DNA of 64,000 bases from CANMIH01 sp049116335 (GTDB taxonomy: Bacteria; Pseudomonadota; Alphaproteobacteria; Rhodobacterales; Rhodobacteraceae), in the NCBI GenBank assembly GCA_049116335.1, contig JAGDYZ010000003.1:248001-312000 (forward strand), read 5' to 3'. Positions 1-8,527 of this stretch are shown here, one piece after another. A program made the translations under genes and the position numbers. Under the pieces are notes generated by a model, which was given only the letters and a program-made list of their open reading frames with translations, ran no database searches and was not told where the DNA came from. Within the stretch, counting starts at the first letter, position 1. Each line of letters begins with the position of its first letter.

Positions 1-34
1 CCAGCCCGTGCTTACCTTGGATGTGTTTTGCTGC

Positions 35-1851
35 TCATTCTACCGTCACTGACTTTGCAAGATTTCTCGGCTGATCCACATCCGTCCCACGGGCAAGCGC
101 AGTATTGTAAGCAAGCATCTGAGCGGGGATTGCGTAAACGAGCGGCGCGACAATTGCCGGGGCCTTCGGCATCACGATCACGTTCTGAACTTCGCCGGCA
201 AGCTTAGCACCTTCAGCGTCTGTCAACAGAGTGACCTGCCCATGGCGTGCCATGACCTCTTGCATGTTTGAAATCGTTTTTTCGAAGAGCACGTCCCTCG
301 GGGCCAAGATGACGACCGGCAGTGTCTTGTCGATGAGTGCAATTGGACCGTGCTTCAACTCGCCCGCGGCATAAGCCTCAGCGTGGATGTAACTAATCTC
401 TTTGAGCTTGAGCGCGGCCTCTAACGCCATCGGGTACATCGCGCCGCGGCCGAGAAATAGGACATCATCGCTTTCGGCGAGTTTTTCAGCGACGCGCGCA
501 TAATCCTGCGCACGATCAAGCGCCTGAGACATAAGGCCTGACACGGTTCGGATCTCAGCCATGAGCGCGTTGAGATCGTCCGCATTTAACTTGCCTCGAT
601 CCAGCCCCGCCTTTGCAGCGAGCAAGAGAAGGGAGAGCAACTGCGCCGTGAAGGCCTTCGTCGACGCCACACCGATTTCGGGGCCTGCAAGAATCGGCAT
701 CACCACATCGGCCTCGCGCGCGATCGACGAAGTGGGCACATTCACAACAGCAAGTGTGCGCCGCACGTGCCCGGCAACGTGTCGAAGGGCCGCGAGCGTG
801 TCAGCGGTTTCGCCAGACTGGCTCACGACGATCAACAAATCATCGCGCTCAAGCACGGGGTCGCGATACCGAAACTCGGAAGCAATATCGATTTCAACCG
901 GTATGCGGGCGATCTGCTCAAACCAGTATTTGGCCACTTGGCAGGCGTAGAAGGCTGTCCCGCAGGCCACCATGATGACGCGACGGATGTCGTTGAACTG
1001 CACACCTTCCGGTAAGCTCAACGTCCCACCGGCCTCATTGGTGTACGCGGCCAGAGCTTTCTGAATGATGCTTGGCTGCTCAGCCATTTCCTTAGCCATG
1101 AAGTGCCGGTGCCCTGACTTATCGACTGTCGCGCTCTCTACGGCGATCGTCGCGACCGGTCGGTCCACTTGGCCCCCATTTGCATCGAATACTTGAACAG
1201 TACTGCGTGTGATTGCTACCCAATCCCCTTCATCAAGATAAGTCAGCTTGTCAGTCAGCGGCGCAAGCGCGATGGCATCCGAGCCGACATACATCTCGCC
1301 TTCCCCGTGGCCAATTACCAAGGGGGAGCCGCGGCGTGCGGCAATGAGCAGGTCTTCCTCCCCTTCAAACAGGAATGCCAATGCAAAGGCACCTTCCAAG
1401 CGCCCCAAAGTCGCATGAGCAGCCGCCAGAGGGGACATCCCATCTGCGAGGTGCTTGTTCGCGAGATGGACAATGGTCTCAGTATCGGTCTCGGACGTGA
1501 ACTTGACGCCTGTTGCAATAAGCTCGTCACGCAATTCGCGGAAGTTCTCGATGATTCCATTGTGGACTACCGCCACAGCTCCCGAGCGGTGAGGATGCGC
1601 ATTTTCAACGCTTGGCGCCCCGTGTGTTGCCCAACGTGTGTGGCCAATACCTGCAAATCCTCTGAGTGGTTCCCGCACCAGAAGATCTTGCAGGTTAATC
1701 AGTTTCCAGTCGCCCGGCGACGTTCAAGGGCGCCCTCATGGATCGTGGCAATCCCGGCACTGTCATAGCCTCGGTATTCAAGGCGCTTCAAAGCGTCCAA
1801 AATAACGGGTGCAACCTCGTGCGCCCCAAGTACGCCCACAATTCCACACAT
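35..1851 (-). pseudogene. glmS: glmS, glucosamine-6-phosphate synthase, one-base frameshift
   Basis: GlmS makes glucosamine-6-phosphate from fructose-6-phosphate and glutamine, feeding UDP-GlcNAc to cell wall and EPS synthesis. The start ATG at 1851 reads MCGIVGVLGA, with the catalytic Cys2 of the glutaminase domain. That frame reaches a stop just after RRRATGN. The remaining 547 residues lie in the next frame and include GHTRWATHG, both SIS sugar-isomerase domains and the typical end NLAKSVTVE. Restoring one T to the T run at 1703-1705 (an A on the coding strand) rejoins the frames as RRRATGKLINLQDLLVREP. The start is preceded by AAGGACAGG. It follows the NusG-like gene by about 90 bp. Either a sequencing slip or an inactivated EPS-linked second copy is possible. 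Confidence 0.9.
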
Positions 1852-1944
1852 AAATGCCTGTCCTTTTTAACTGCTACCAAAGCCACTCTGATTTGGCTAC
1901 GGGTTCAAATTGATACTTTCTGATAAGCTCTGCAATCGGCGATA

Positions 1945-2457
1945 TCAAATAGCCCGAAGCTGATCCGCCCCAACCGCAACCCTTGTCTGCGCACCCATGA
2001 TCTCCATCAGGACCCAGACGCGCCGGTCCGGCGCGATCTTTTCGACCTCCGCCACGAAGTTGGCAAAAGGCCCCTTGGTCAGGGTCACCTGATCCCCGGG
2101 TTTCAAAAGCTTTGGTGGCAACAACTTGCCCTTCGCGTCGCAACGCAACATCAGTTGCGAAACCAGGTCCAGCGGCACGGCCGTCGGTTCCTTACCGAAG
2201 CTCACCAGCCGCGTGATGCCGTAGGTCGAGTTAACGGTGCGCCAAAATCCGCGCGCCACATCGAAGGCCACGAAGATGTAGCCAGGAAACAGGGGGCGCA
2301 TGGCAGTCACGAACTTGCCGTTTCTCTGGCGCGTCTCCTCTTCCAGTGGCAGGAAGGTCTTAAAGCCCTGGCGCTTGAGGTTCTTGTCCGCGATGTTGGC
2401 GCAGTTCGGCTTCAGCTGCGCCAAAAACCAGCTTGTGCCGCGATCGTGGAATGTCAT
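1945..2457 (-). CDS. NusG/RfaH-like transcription antiterminator
   Basis: A 170-residue NusG paralogue. The NGN domain begins WFLAQLKPNC and contains the RPLFPGYIFV segment typical of NusG and RfaH; the C-terminal part (about 115-160) holds a KOW-type motif around LKPGDQVTLTKGPFANF. Such specialised paralogues ride on RNA polymerase and suppress termination in long EPS, LPS or capsule operons after recruitment at an ops element. Its place at the edge of an EPS locus, and ops-like sequences in its own leader and in that of the EPS regulator at 6745, support an RfaH-type role rather than the housekeeping NusG. It could instead act without ops recognition. Confidence 0.88.
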   Translation of the reverse strand: MTFHDRGTSWFLAQLKPNCANIADKNLKRQGFKTFLPLEEETRQRNGKFVTAMRPLFPGYIFVAFDVARGFWRTVNSTYGITRLVSFGKEPTAVPLDLVSQLMLRCDAKGKLLPPKLLKPGDQVTLTKGPFANFVAEVEKIAPDRRVWVLMEIMGAQTRVAVGADQLRAI

Positions 2458-2473
2458 CTTGGAACCTCATTAA

Positions 2474-2485
2474 AACTCTACCGCT
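2474..2485 (-). promoter_or_regulatory. weak ops-like element before the NusG-like gene
   Basis: The minus strand reads AGCGGTAGAGTT, matching 8 of the 11 defined positions of the enterobacterial ops element (GGCGGTAGCNTG). It ends 16 bases upstream of the NusG-like start codon. The core GCGGTAG is shared with the better site at 6720-6731. Taken alone this match could be chance. Confidence 0.25.
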
Positions 2486-2492
2486 CACATAT

Positions 2493-2507
2493 CGCTCGAA
2501 CTTGAAC
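2493..2507. promoter_or_regulatory. candidate shared EPS box, copy 1
   Basis: CGCTCGAACTTGAAC resembles CGTTCGAGCCTGAAC at 6642-6656, upstream of the EPS regulator, and GCGAAGCCTGAAC at 26699-26711, upstream of wza. It lies in the leader of the NusG-like gene. Three copies before three EPS-related transcription units suggest a common operator; the alternative, that the first two are remnants of recombinase attachment sites, is discussed in the findings. Confidence 0.3.
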
Positions 2508-2674
2508 AGATGCAAGTAAGATTTTCTGGGTGCGATGTGATATTTTGATGACGATGCTGGCGTGTCCCGCCCTCAGAGCATTGATATAATGGGATAATCC
2601 AGCACTATCAGCTTGATACCTTTTGCCACCCACGCAAACGTCCGACCGACCAAGAACGTGGATCGGAGGCTGAG

Positions 2675-4225
2675 TTGGACGGGAGTGGCGAGATTACCGA
2701 GTTTCGGGCGGCGCAATATGTGCGCATGTCGACGGAGCATCAACAGTATTCCACCCACAACCAATCCGACAAGATCCGCGAATATGCCGAAAAGCGAGGC
2801 ATCGAAATCATCAAGACCTATGCTGATGACGGCAAGAGCGGCCTCTCGATCGGCGGGCGCGCGGCGCTGCAGCAGCTGATCGCGGATGTGGAATCCGGCG
2901 CGGCCGACTTCAACGTGATCCTGGTCTACGACGTCAGTCGCTGGGGACGTTTCCAGGACGCCGATGAAAGCGCCTACTACGAATACATCTGCAAGCGCGC
3001 CGGTATCAACGTGGCCTATTGCGCTGAACAGTTCGAAAACGATGGCTCGCCGGTCTCAACCATCGTCAAAGGCGTCAAACGCGCTATGGCGGGCGAATAC
3101 AGCCGCGAGCTCTCGGTCAAGGTCTTTGCTGGCCAATGCCGTCTGATTGAGCTGGGTTTCCGCCAAGGCGGCATGGCTGGGTTCGGGTTGCGCCGAGTGC
3201 TCGTGAACGAGCGCGGCGAGATCAAGGGCGAGCTGAAGCGCGGTGAGCACAAGTCGCTGCAGACCGACCGTGTGATCCTGATGCCCGGTCCCGACGAGGA
3301 AGTGGCCTGGGTTAACAAGATGTATCGCTGGCTGATCGAGGAGGATCTGTCCTTCCGCGAGATCGCCGATCGCCTCAATGAGGAAGGCGTGACCACCGAT
3401 CTGGACCGGCCCTGGAATTCCGGCACGGTGCGCACCGTTCTGACCAATGAAAAATACATCGGAAACAATGTCTACAACCGCTCCTCCTTCAAGCTGAAGA
3501 AGCTGCATGTGGAAAACCCACCCGACATGTGGGTGCGCAAGGAAGGCGCTTTTGAAGGGATCGTGCCGCTCGAGTTCTTCCTGACCGCGCAGGAAATCAT
3601 AACGGCGCGGTCTGCGCGCCTGTCAGATGAGGAACTGCTGGATCACCTGAAACGGCTTTACGCGGACGCAGGCCAGCTTTCCGGCGTGCTGATTGATCAG
3701 ACGCCAGACATGCCGTCCTCTTCGGCCTATCGAAACCGGTTCGGATCGCTGGCCCGGGCCTATGAGATGATTGGCTATCGCTCGGACCGGGATCAGGAAC
3801 GGATCGCGCTGAACAAGCGCCTGCGCGGGATGCATCCTGAGATCATCGCGCGGACCGAGGCCGCAATTGCCGAGGTGGGCGGCACCGTGGTGCGCGATCC
3901 CAAAACCGACCTGCTGACCATTAATGACGAGATGGTCGTCAGCTTGGTCCTAGCGCGTTGCCAGCCTCAGGGCGACGGACGGCTGCGCTGGCGGATTAGG
4001 TTTGACCCGATGCGTTATCAGGCAGACGTCACACTGGCCGTGCGGCTCAACCCCGACAACCGCGAAGAACTCGATTATTTCCTGCTGCCCTGGCTCGATC
4101 TTCCCCGCCAGGAAATCCGGCTCTGCAACCGCACCAGCATCGCCTTCGAGGCCTTCCGCTTCGAGGACCTTGGCTTCTTCTACGGAATGGCCGAGCGGGT
4201 CGGGATTCGCCGGAAATGGGGATGA
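2675..4225 (+). CDS. large serine recombinase
   Basis: A 516-residue serine site-specific recombinase. The resolvase domain starts at AAQYVRMSTEHQQYST, with the nucleophile Ser19 in YVRMSTEHQ, and continues through VYDVSRWGRFQD. The recombinase domain follows at about 160-270 (GFGLRR, SFREIADRLNEEGV, VRTVLTNEKYIGN). The C-terminal third lacks the CXXC...CXXC zinc ribbon many large serine recombinases carry. The start is TTG, supported by GGAGG five bases upstream. Two ParB/RepB-like genes follow on the same strand, suggesting one operon. It probably catalyses integration, excision or inversion of DNA; the substrate site is unknown. Confidence 0.93.
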   Translation: MDGSGEITEFRAAQYVRMSTEHQQYSTHNQSDKIREYAEKRGIEIIKTYADDGKSGLSIGGRAALQQLIADVESGAADFNVILVYDVSRWGRFQDADESAYYEYICKRAGINVAYCAEQFENDGSPVSTIVKGVKRAMAGEYSRELSVKVFAGQCRLIELGFRQGGMAGFGLRRVLVNERGEIKGELKRGEHKSLQTDRVILMPGPDEEVAWVNKMYRWLIEEDLSFREIADRLNEEGVTTDLDRPWNSGTVRTVLTNEKYIGNNVYNRSSFKLKKLHVENPPDMWVRKEGAFEGIVPLEFFLTAQEIITARSARLSDEELLDHLKRLYADAGQLSGVLIDQTPDMPSSSAYRNRFGSLARAYEMIGYRSDRDQERIALNKRLRGMHPEIIARTEAAIAEVGGTVVRDPKTDLLTINDEMVVSLVLARCQPQGDGRLRWRIRFDPMRYQADVTLAVRLNPDNREELDYFLLPWLDLPRQEIRLCNRTSIAFEAFRFEDLGFFYGMAERVGIRRKWG

Positions 4226-4295
4226 GGGCCAGGATGATGCAAATCAACTTAAGGACAAAACATGAACAATTTTGCCGAAAAAGGAAACCAACCCA

Positions 4296-5177
4296 ATGAT
4301 GACTGACACACCCGAGAGCGTCACGCTCGTCCCCATCGACAGGATCGAGGTCCTGAATTCTCGGGACCGCAACATGAAGGTCTTCGAGGAGATCGTTGAA
4401 AACATCCGCTCCATTGGCCTGAAAAAGCCGATCACCGTGACAGAGCGCGAGGGGGCCGATGGGGCGCCCGCCTTTTTGCTGGTCTGCGGCGAAGGGAGAT
4501 TGAACGCGTTCCGCTTGCTGGGCGAAACCCACATCCCGGCGCTGGTGGTCAATGTGACGGATGAAGACGCTTTCATCATGTCGCTGGCTGAAAACATCGC
4601 CCGACGGGGGCACAGGCCGCTCGAGATCCTGGCCGACATCGAGTTGTTGCTGGCCCGAGATTACACCATCGACGACATCATCACCCGGACGGGGCTTTCC
4701 GAGAAATACGTGCGGGACATCGTCTTCTTGCTGGAAAAGGGCGAGGAGCGCCTGATTGAAGCCGTGCAGAACAGCACCATCCCGCTGACCACCGCCCTCG
4801 AAATCGCCCGCGCCAAGCATGACGATGAAAACCTCGGGGACATGCTGGAAGAGGCCTACAAGACCGGACAGCTGAAGGGTCACCAGATCACGGATGCCAA
4901 GCGGCTGATCGAAAAGCGCCGCGAGAAAGGTCCTAAGACCGGTGGCGATCGTCCAAAGCTGCCGAACTCGGCGCATTCACTGGTCAAGACCTACCAACGC
5001 GAAGTCGCCCGCCAGCACAAGCTGATGCTGAAAGCAGATCATGCACACCAGCAGCTGCTTCTGGTAGTTCAAGGGCTCAAACGCCTCTTTGCCGATGAGC
5101 ACTTCGTGACGCTCCTGCGCGCCGAAGGTCTCGACAGCCTGCCGAAATACCTCGCTGACCGCATTGAAACCGCCTGA
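4296..5177 (+). CDS. ParB/RepB/Spo0J-family protein
   Basis: About 293 residues. The N-terminal ParB nuclease-like fold opens with VTLVPIDRIEVLNSRDRN and holds a degenerate nucleotide-binding box CGEGRLNAFRLLG and a good second motif LAENIARRGHRPLE. An HTH region follows (DDIITRTGLSEKYVRDIVFLLE). ParB proteins are CTP-dependent DNA clamps, usually paired with a ParA ATPase; none is encoded here. The ATG at 4296 is preferred over the upstream TTG because AAGGAA lies just before it. It lies between the recombinase and a second ParB-like gene, 20 bp from the latter. A role in loading or directing the recombinase is inference only. Confidence 0.85.
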   Translation: MMTDTPESVTLVPIDRIEVLNSRDRNMKVFEEIVENIRSIGLKKPITVTEREGADGAPAFLLVCGEGRLNAFRLLGETHIPALVVNVTDEDAFIMSLAENIARRGHRPLEILADIELLLARDYTIDDIITRTGLSEKYVRDIVFLLEKGEERLIEAVQNSTIPLTTALEIARAKHDDENLGDMLEEAYKTGQLKGHQITDAKRLIEKRREKGPKTGGDRPKLPNSAHSLVKTYQREVARQHKLMLKADHAHQQLLLVVQGLKRLFADEHFVTLLRAEGLDSLPKYLADRIETA

Positions 5178-5197
5178 AACCCAAAAAGGAACATCCC

Positions 5198-6295
5198 ATG
5201 AATGATCTCAGTACAGTGAAGCCGCTTTACCCTGGCGCATTTCCCCAGCCTGACACTGATGAGAACCACGCGCCATATCCCAAGGCTCCGTTGAACTTGA
5301 CCCTTGGGTTTAAACTTGAAACCTTCCAGATCCCTCTCGAAGAGCTGATGCCATCGAAAAAGGTGCCAGACGGCGTGATGACCACGCGCAAGTTCAAGCA
5401 GATCGTGTCCTCGATCCGGGAAATCGGCCTGATCGAACCGCTGTCTGTGATCAAGCCGGACCCGGATGCGGCCAGGTTTCTACTGCTTGACGGCAACTTG
5501 CGGGTTCTTGCGCTGAAGGAGCTGGGCCAAGACACGGCGCCCTGCCTGATCGCCAAGGATTTTGAGACCTACACCTACAATCATCGGATCAACCGGCTCT
5601 CAACGGTGCAGGAGCACTACATGCTGCGGCGCGCCATCGACAAAGGCGTCAGCAAGGAGCGGCTGGCGCGCGCGTTCAACGTGAACCTTTCCACCATCAA
5701 CAGTCGGATTAACCTGCTGCACGGCATCTGCCCCAAGGCGGTGGAACTGCTCCAGGACCATCAGTTCACGCCGGATGTGACCCGGCACCTGCGAAAAATG
5801 AAGGCCGCACGGCAGATCGAGGCGGTGGAGCTGATGATCGCGGCGAACACGATCAAGGCCGCACACGCGGACGCCCTCCTGAAGGCCACACCGCCGGAAC
5901 AGCGTACGGACTACAAGCCACCGCAGTCGGAACAACCCAAAGGTGATCCACTGGAACAGATCGTCAAGCTCGAGCGCGAGATGAGCCAGGTGCAGGAAAA
6001 GTACAAGCATGCAGAGGAAAACTACGGATCCGAGCTGCTGAACCTGGTCGTTGCCAAGGGCTACCTGAAAAAGCTGATGGAGAACGATGCCGTCCGCTCC
6101 TACGTGGCGCGGCACGCGCCCGAGATCCTCGAGCAGTTCGACCTGGTGTTGAACACGGTCAGCATGGAGGAAGCGGTGGAACAAGCTGAGCGCGAGGAAG
6201 GACCGAGCGGGACCACGTTGGCGGCGCAGGCCCAACCGGCGCAGGATGGCGACGATGCAATGTCAGACCCGAGCATGGACGGACACCTCGGGTGA
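5198..6295 (+). CDS. RepB-like protein (second ParB-family member)
   Basis: A 365-residue protein with a ParB N-terminal domain (EELMPSKKVPDGVMTTRKFK, then LLLDGNLRVLALKELG in place of the GERR box), an HTH (SKERLARAFNVNLSTINSRI) and a C-terminal region resembling the RepB partition C-terminal domain, with a probable coiled coil at about 245-290 and an acidic tail. The canonical ENxxR motif is not evident, so CTP binding is doubtful. AAGGAAC precedes the ATG. It is the third gene of the recombinase operon and differs enough from the previous gene that a recent tandem duplication is unlikely. Confidence 0.82.
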   Translation: MNDLSTVKPLYPGAFPQPDTDENHAPYPKAPLNLTLGFKLETFQIPLEELMPSKKVPDGVMTTRKFKQIVSSIREIGLIEPLSVIKPDPDAARFLLLDGNLRVLALKELGQDTAPCLIAKDFETYTYNHRINRLSTVQEHYMLRRAIDKGVSKERLARAFNVNLSTINSRINLLHGICPKAVELLQDHQFTPDVTRHLRKMKAARQIEAVELMIAANTIKAAHADALLKATPPEQRTDYKPPQSEQPKGDPLEQIVKLEREMSQVQEKYKHAEENYGSELLNLVVAKGYLKKLMENDAVRSYVARHAPEILEQFDLVLNTVSMEEAVEQAEREEGPSGTTLAAQAQPAQDGDDAMSDPSMDGHLG

Positions 6296-6641
6296 TGGGC
6301 TCGGCTCGGGATGAGATTCTGAAATCTTTGGCAAAGTGACTGCTCTAAAAGCGACATGTGGTCGTATGTCGAAGAGCTATCGCCAAGCCACGCAAGTGAT
6401 CTTCGACTAGCCAAGATCATGAAGCGGCCTTGTGCTGACAAGGTTGTTCAGTTATGAGCTTTCTGGAGCGCAAGGGCTACGGCGTGGAAGCGTGCGTGAA
6501 TTCCAGCTGCAGCCGTCGACCTACGCCAGGCTCCGCCTACGTCTGAGCGCCAAACTCGCAGTTCGACTACCGCGCGTGATTTGACGAAAACCTCTTTTAT
6601 CTCTGAATTTCCCTCTTGTTTGCATGCGCAGCATTTGCTAT

Positions 6642-6657
6642 CGTTCGAGCCTGAACG
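6642..6657. promoter_or_regulatory. candidate shared EPS box, copy 2
   Basis: CGTTC and GAACG arms flank a six-base centre (GAGCCT), a shape expected of a dimeric winged-helix regulator. Related sequences lie before the NusG-like gene (2493-2507) and before wza (26699-26711). The adjacent MarR-type regulator is the natural candidate ligand; this is inference. Confidence 0.35.
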
Positions 6658-6719
6658 ATGTTGAAACTGCTCTCATCCTCACCTTTGCATCCAACAAGGC
6701 GCCCAGCGGGCAGTCCTTG

Positions 6720-6731
6720 TGCGGTAGCCTG
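6720..6731 (+). promoter_or_regulatory. ops-like element in the EPS leader
   Basis: TGCGGTAGCCTG matches 10 of 11 defined positions of the ops element GGCGGTAGCNTG, differing only at the first base. It keeps the features of the RNA polymerase pause: G at the second position, T at the pause site and G after it. It lies 13 bases before the EPS regulator ATG, on the transcribed strand, in a locus that encodes an RfaH-like NusG paralogue. In gammaproteobacteria ops recruits RfaH; its use here is inferred. Confidence 0.5.
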
Positions 6732-6744
6732 AGAAAATCACGAA

Positions 6745-7110
6745 ATGACCAGCAAGCGCACCAAGCTGCAGGAGGACACGCATTTTCGCGTGCTTCGTCT
6801 TCTGCAAGAAAATCCTGAGATGTCCCAGCGAGAGTTGGCTGAGGCTGTCGGCGTCAGTGTTGGAGGCATGCATTATGCATTGAACGCCCTAATCGAAAAG
6901 GGCTTGGTTAAGCTGGGGAACTTCACTGCGGCAGAGGACAAGCGCAGGTATGCGTATGTTTTGACGCCTAAAGGAATCGCGCGGAAGGCAGCACTGACGC
7001 GAGCGTTTCTGGCAAGGAAGATGGAAGAGTATGAGGCGCTGAGGGACGAGATTGAAGCGTTGACGCAAGAAATAGACGGCGACACCGACTTATTGCCAAG
7101 TGGTCGTTAA
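6745..7110 (+). CDS. MarR-family EPS-associated transcriptional regulator
   Basis: A 121-residue winged-helix protein: HFRVLRLLQENPEMSQRELA, then the recognition helix AVGVSVGGMHYALNALIEKG and the wing KRRYAYVLTPKGI, ending in a C-terminal helix. It matches the small EPS-associated MarR family often found at the head of alphaproteobacterial and betaproteobacterial exopolysaccharide loci. It is the first gene of the plus-strand EPS block, behind the inverted-repeat box and ops-like element, so autoregulation is plausible. Its effector is unknown. Confidence 0.88.
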   Translation: MTSKRTKLQEDTHFRVLRLLQENPEMSQRELAEAVGVSVGGMHYALNALIEKGLVKLGNFTAAEDKRRYAYVLTPKGIARKAALTRAFLARKMEEYEALRDEIEALTQEIDGDTDLLPSGR

Positions 7111-7222
7111 GAACTTTGCGTTATTTTGCTCTTGGGAAACTCACCGTTTTGAATGAAGAAATTTAGAGCCTTGAAAAACTCCAAATAAATCAGAAACTTA
7201 CAGAGCCAGAAAGTATTTTTGC

Positions 7223-8527
7223 ATGAAAATCGCTATCATTGGAACGGGCTACGTTGGGCTAGTCTCTGGTGTCTGTTTCTCCGACTTCGGCCACGAGGTA
7301 GTCTGCGTCGACAAGGATCATTCCAAGGTCGAGGCACTGAGATCCGGAAAGGTGCCGATCTACGAGCCTGGGCTCGACGAGCTGATGGTGCGGAACCACG
7401 AGGCGGGCCGACTGATGTTCACAGGCGATCTGCGCGAGGCGATTGCTGGTGCCGATGCTGTCTTCATTGCCGTGGGCACGCCGACGCGGCGCGGTGATGG
7501 CCATGCTGATTTGACGTATGTCTTCGCCGCAGCAGAGGAAATCGCACACGCACTCGACAACTACGCGGTGGTGGTAACCAAGTCGACCGTTCCGGTGGGA
7601 ACGAACCGGAAAGTTCAGCAGATTATCCACCAGGCCAATCCCGCAGTCGAGTTCGACGTCGCTTCAAACCCGGAGTTCCTGCGCGAGGGGGCTGCTATCG
7701 ACGATTTCATGCGCCCTGACCGAGTGGTGGTCGGCGTCGAGAATGCCCGTGCCGCTGCGGTGATGTCCGAAATCTACCGCCCCCTGTTCTTGCGTGATTT
7801 CCCAATCCTCACTACTGATCTCGAGTCCGCCGAGATGATCAAGTACGCAGCCAACGCGTTCCTGGCGACCAAGATCACCTTCATTAATGAGATCGCGGCG
7901 CTCTGCGAACGTGTTGGCGCGGATGTGAAGCAGGTGTCCAAAGGCATTGGCCTCGACAATAGGATCGGCAACAAGTTCCTACACGCCGGCCCGGGCTACG
8001 GCGGCTCCTGCTTTCCCAAGGATACCAAAGCCTTGGCTCGGATCGGGCAAGAGCACGGATTGCCGATGCAGATCACCGAGACGGTGATCAAGCTTAACGA
8101 AGACATAAAGCGGCGTATGACCGACAAGATTCTCGACCTCTGCGGCGGCTCGGTGAACGGCAAGACGATCGCAGTGCTGGGCGTAACCTTCAAACCCAAC
8201 ACCGACGACATGCGCGACGCGCCAGCGCTCACGATCGTGCCGGCGCTTGTAGGTGGCGGGGCGAAGGTGCGGGTGGTGGACCCGCAAGGTCGGCGTGAAG
8301 GCGAGGCTTTGCTGCCGGGCATCAGCTGGATAGACGACACTTACGAGGCCGCCCAGGGCGCGGATGCGGTGGTGATCCTCACCGAGTGGAACGAGTTCCG
8401 CGCGCTTGATCTGTCGCAGCTCGCCAAAGCCATGAAAACGCCGCGCATGGCCGACTTGCGAAATATTTACTCAACCTACGACGCCACGCGGGCCGGGTTC
8501 GAGGCTTACGTATCGGTTGGGCGATGA
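7223..8527 (+). CDS. ugd: UDP-glucose 6-dehydrogenase, long form
   Basis: It oxidises UDP-glucose to UDP-glucuronate with two NAD+. The 434-residue protein starts with the Rossmann motif IAIIGTGYVGLVSG, has the SNPEFLREGAAIDDF segment and the catalytic cysteine in GYGGSCFPKDTKAL, and ends with the C-terminal substrate-binding domain. The stop overlaps the start of the next glycosyltransferase (ATGA). A shorter, more Escherichia-like paralogue lies at 18497. The 112 bp upstream are AT-rich and probably contain a promoter or leader. Confidence 0.95.
   Translation: MKIAIIGTGYVGLVSGVCFSDFGHEVVCVDKDHSKVEALRSGKVPIYEPGLDELMVRNHEAGRLMFTGDLREAIAGADAVFIAVGTPTRRGDGHADLTYVFAAAEEIAHALDNYAVVVTKSTVPVGTNRKVQQIIHQANPAVEFDVASNPEFLREGAAIDDFMRPDRVVVGVENARAAAVMSEIYRPLFLRDFPILTTDLESAEMIKYAANAFLATKITFINEIAALCERVGADVKQVSKGIGLDNRIGNKFLHAGPGYGGSCFPKDTKALARIGQEHGLPMQITETVIKLNEDIKRRMTDKILDLCGGSVNGKTIAVLGVTFKPNTDDMRDAPALTIVPALVGGGAKVRVVDPQGRREGEALLPGISWIDDTYEAAQGADAVVILTEWNEFRALDLSQLAKAMKTPRMADLRNIYSTYDATRAGFEAYVSVGR

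Larger units (their letters stand above)
6296..6744. other. 449-bp intergenic leader between RepB-like gene and EPS regulator
   Basis: I see no convincing gene here. The left half shows no clear repeats or terminator. The right half carries the inverted-repeat box at 6642-6657 and the ops-like element at 6720-6731, so it probably holds the promoter and leader of the EPS transcription unit. A recombinase attachment site could also lie here. Confidence 0.5.

Noticed and set aside
4262..4306. 14-codon ORF (MNNFAEKGNQPNDD) before the first ParB gene
   Set aside because: It contains the ribosome-binding site of the ParB gene and looks like incidental open frame.
4047..4976. 309-codon minus-strand ORF
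   Set aside because: It is antisense to the recombinase end and the first ParB gene, crosses two genes with clear motifs, and shows no domain of its own.
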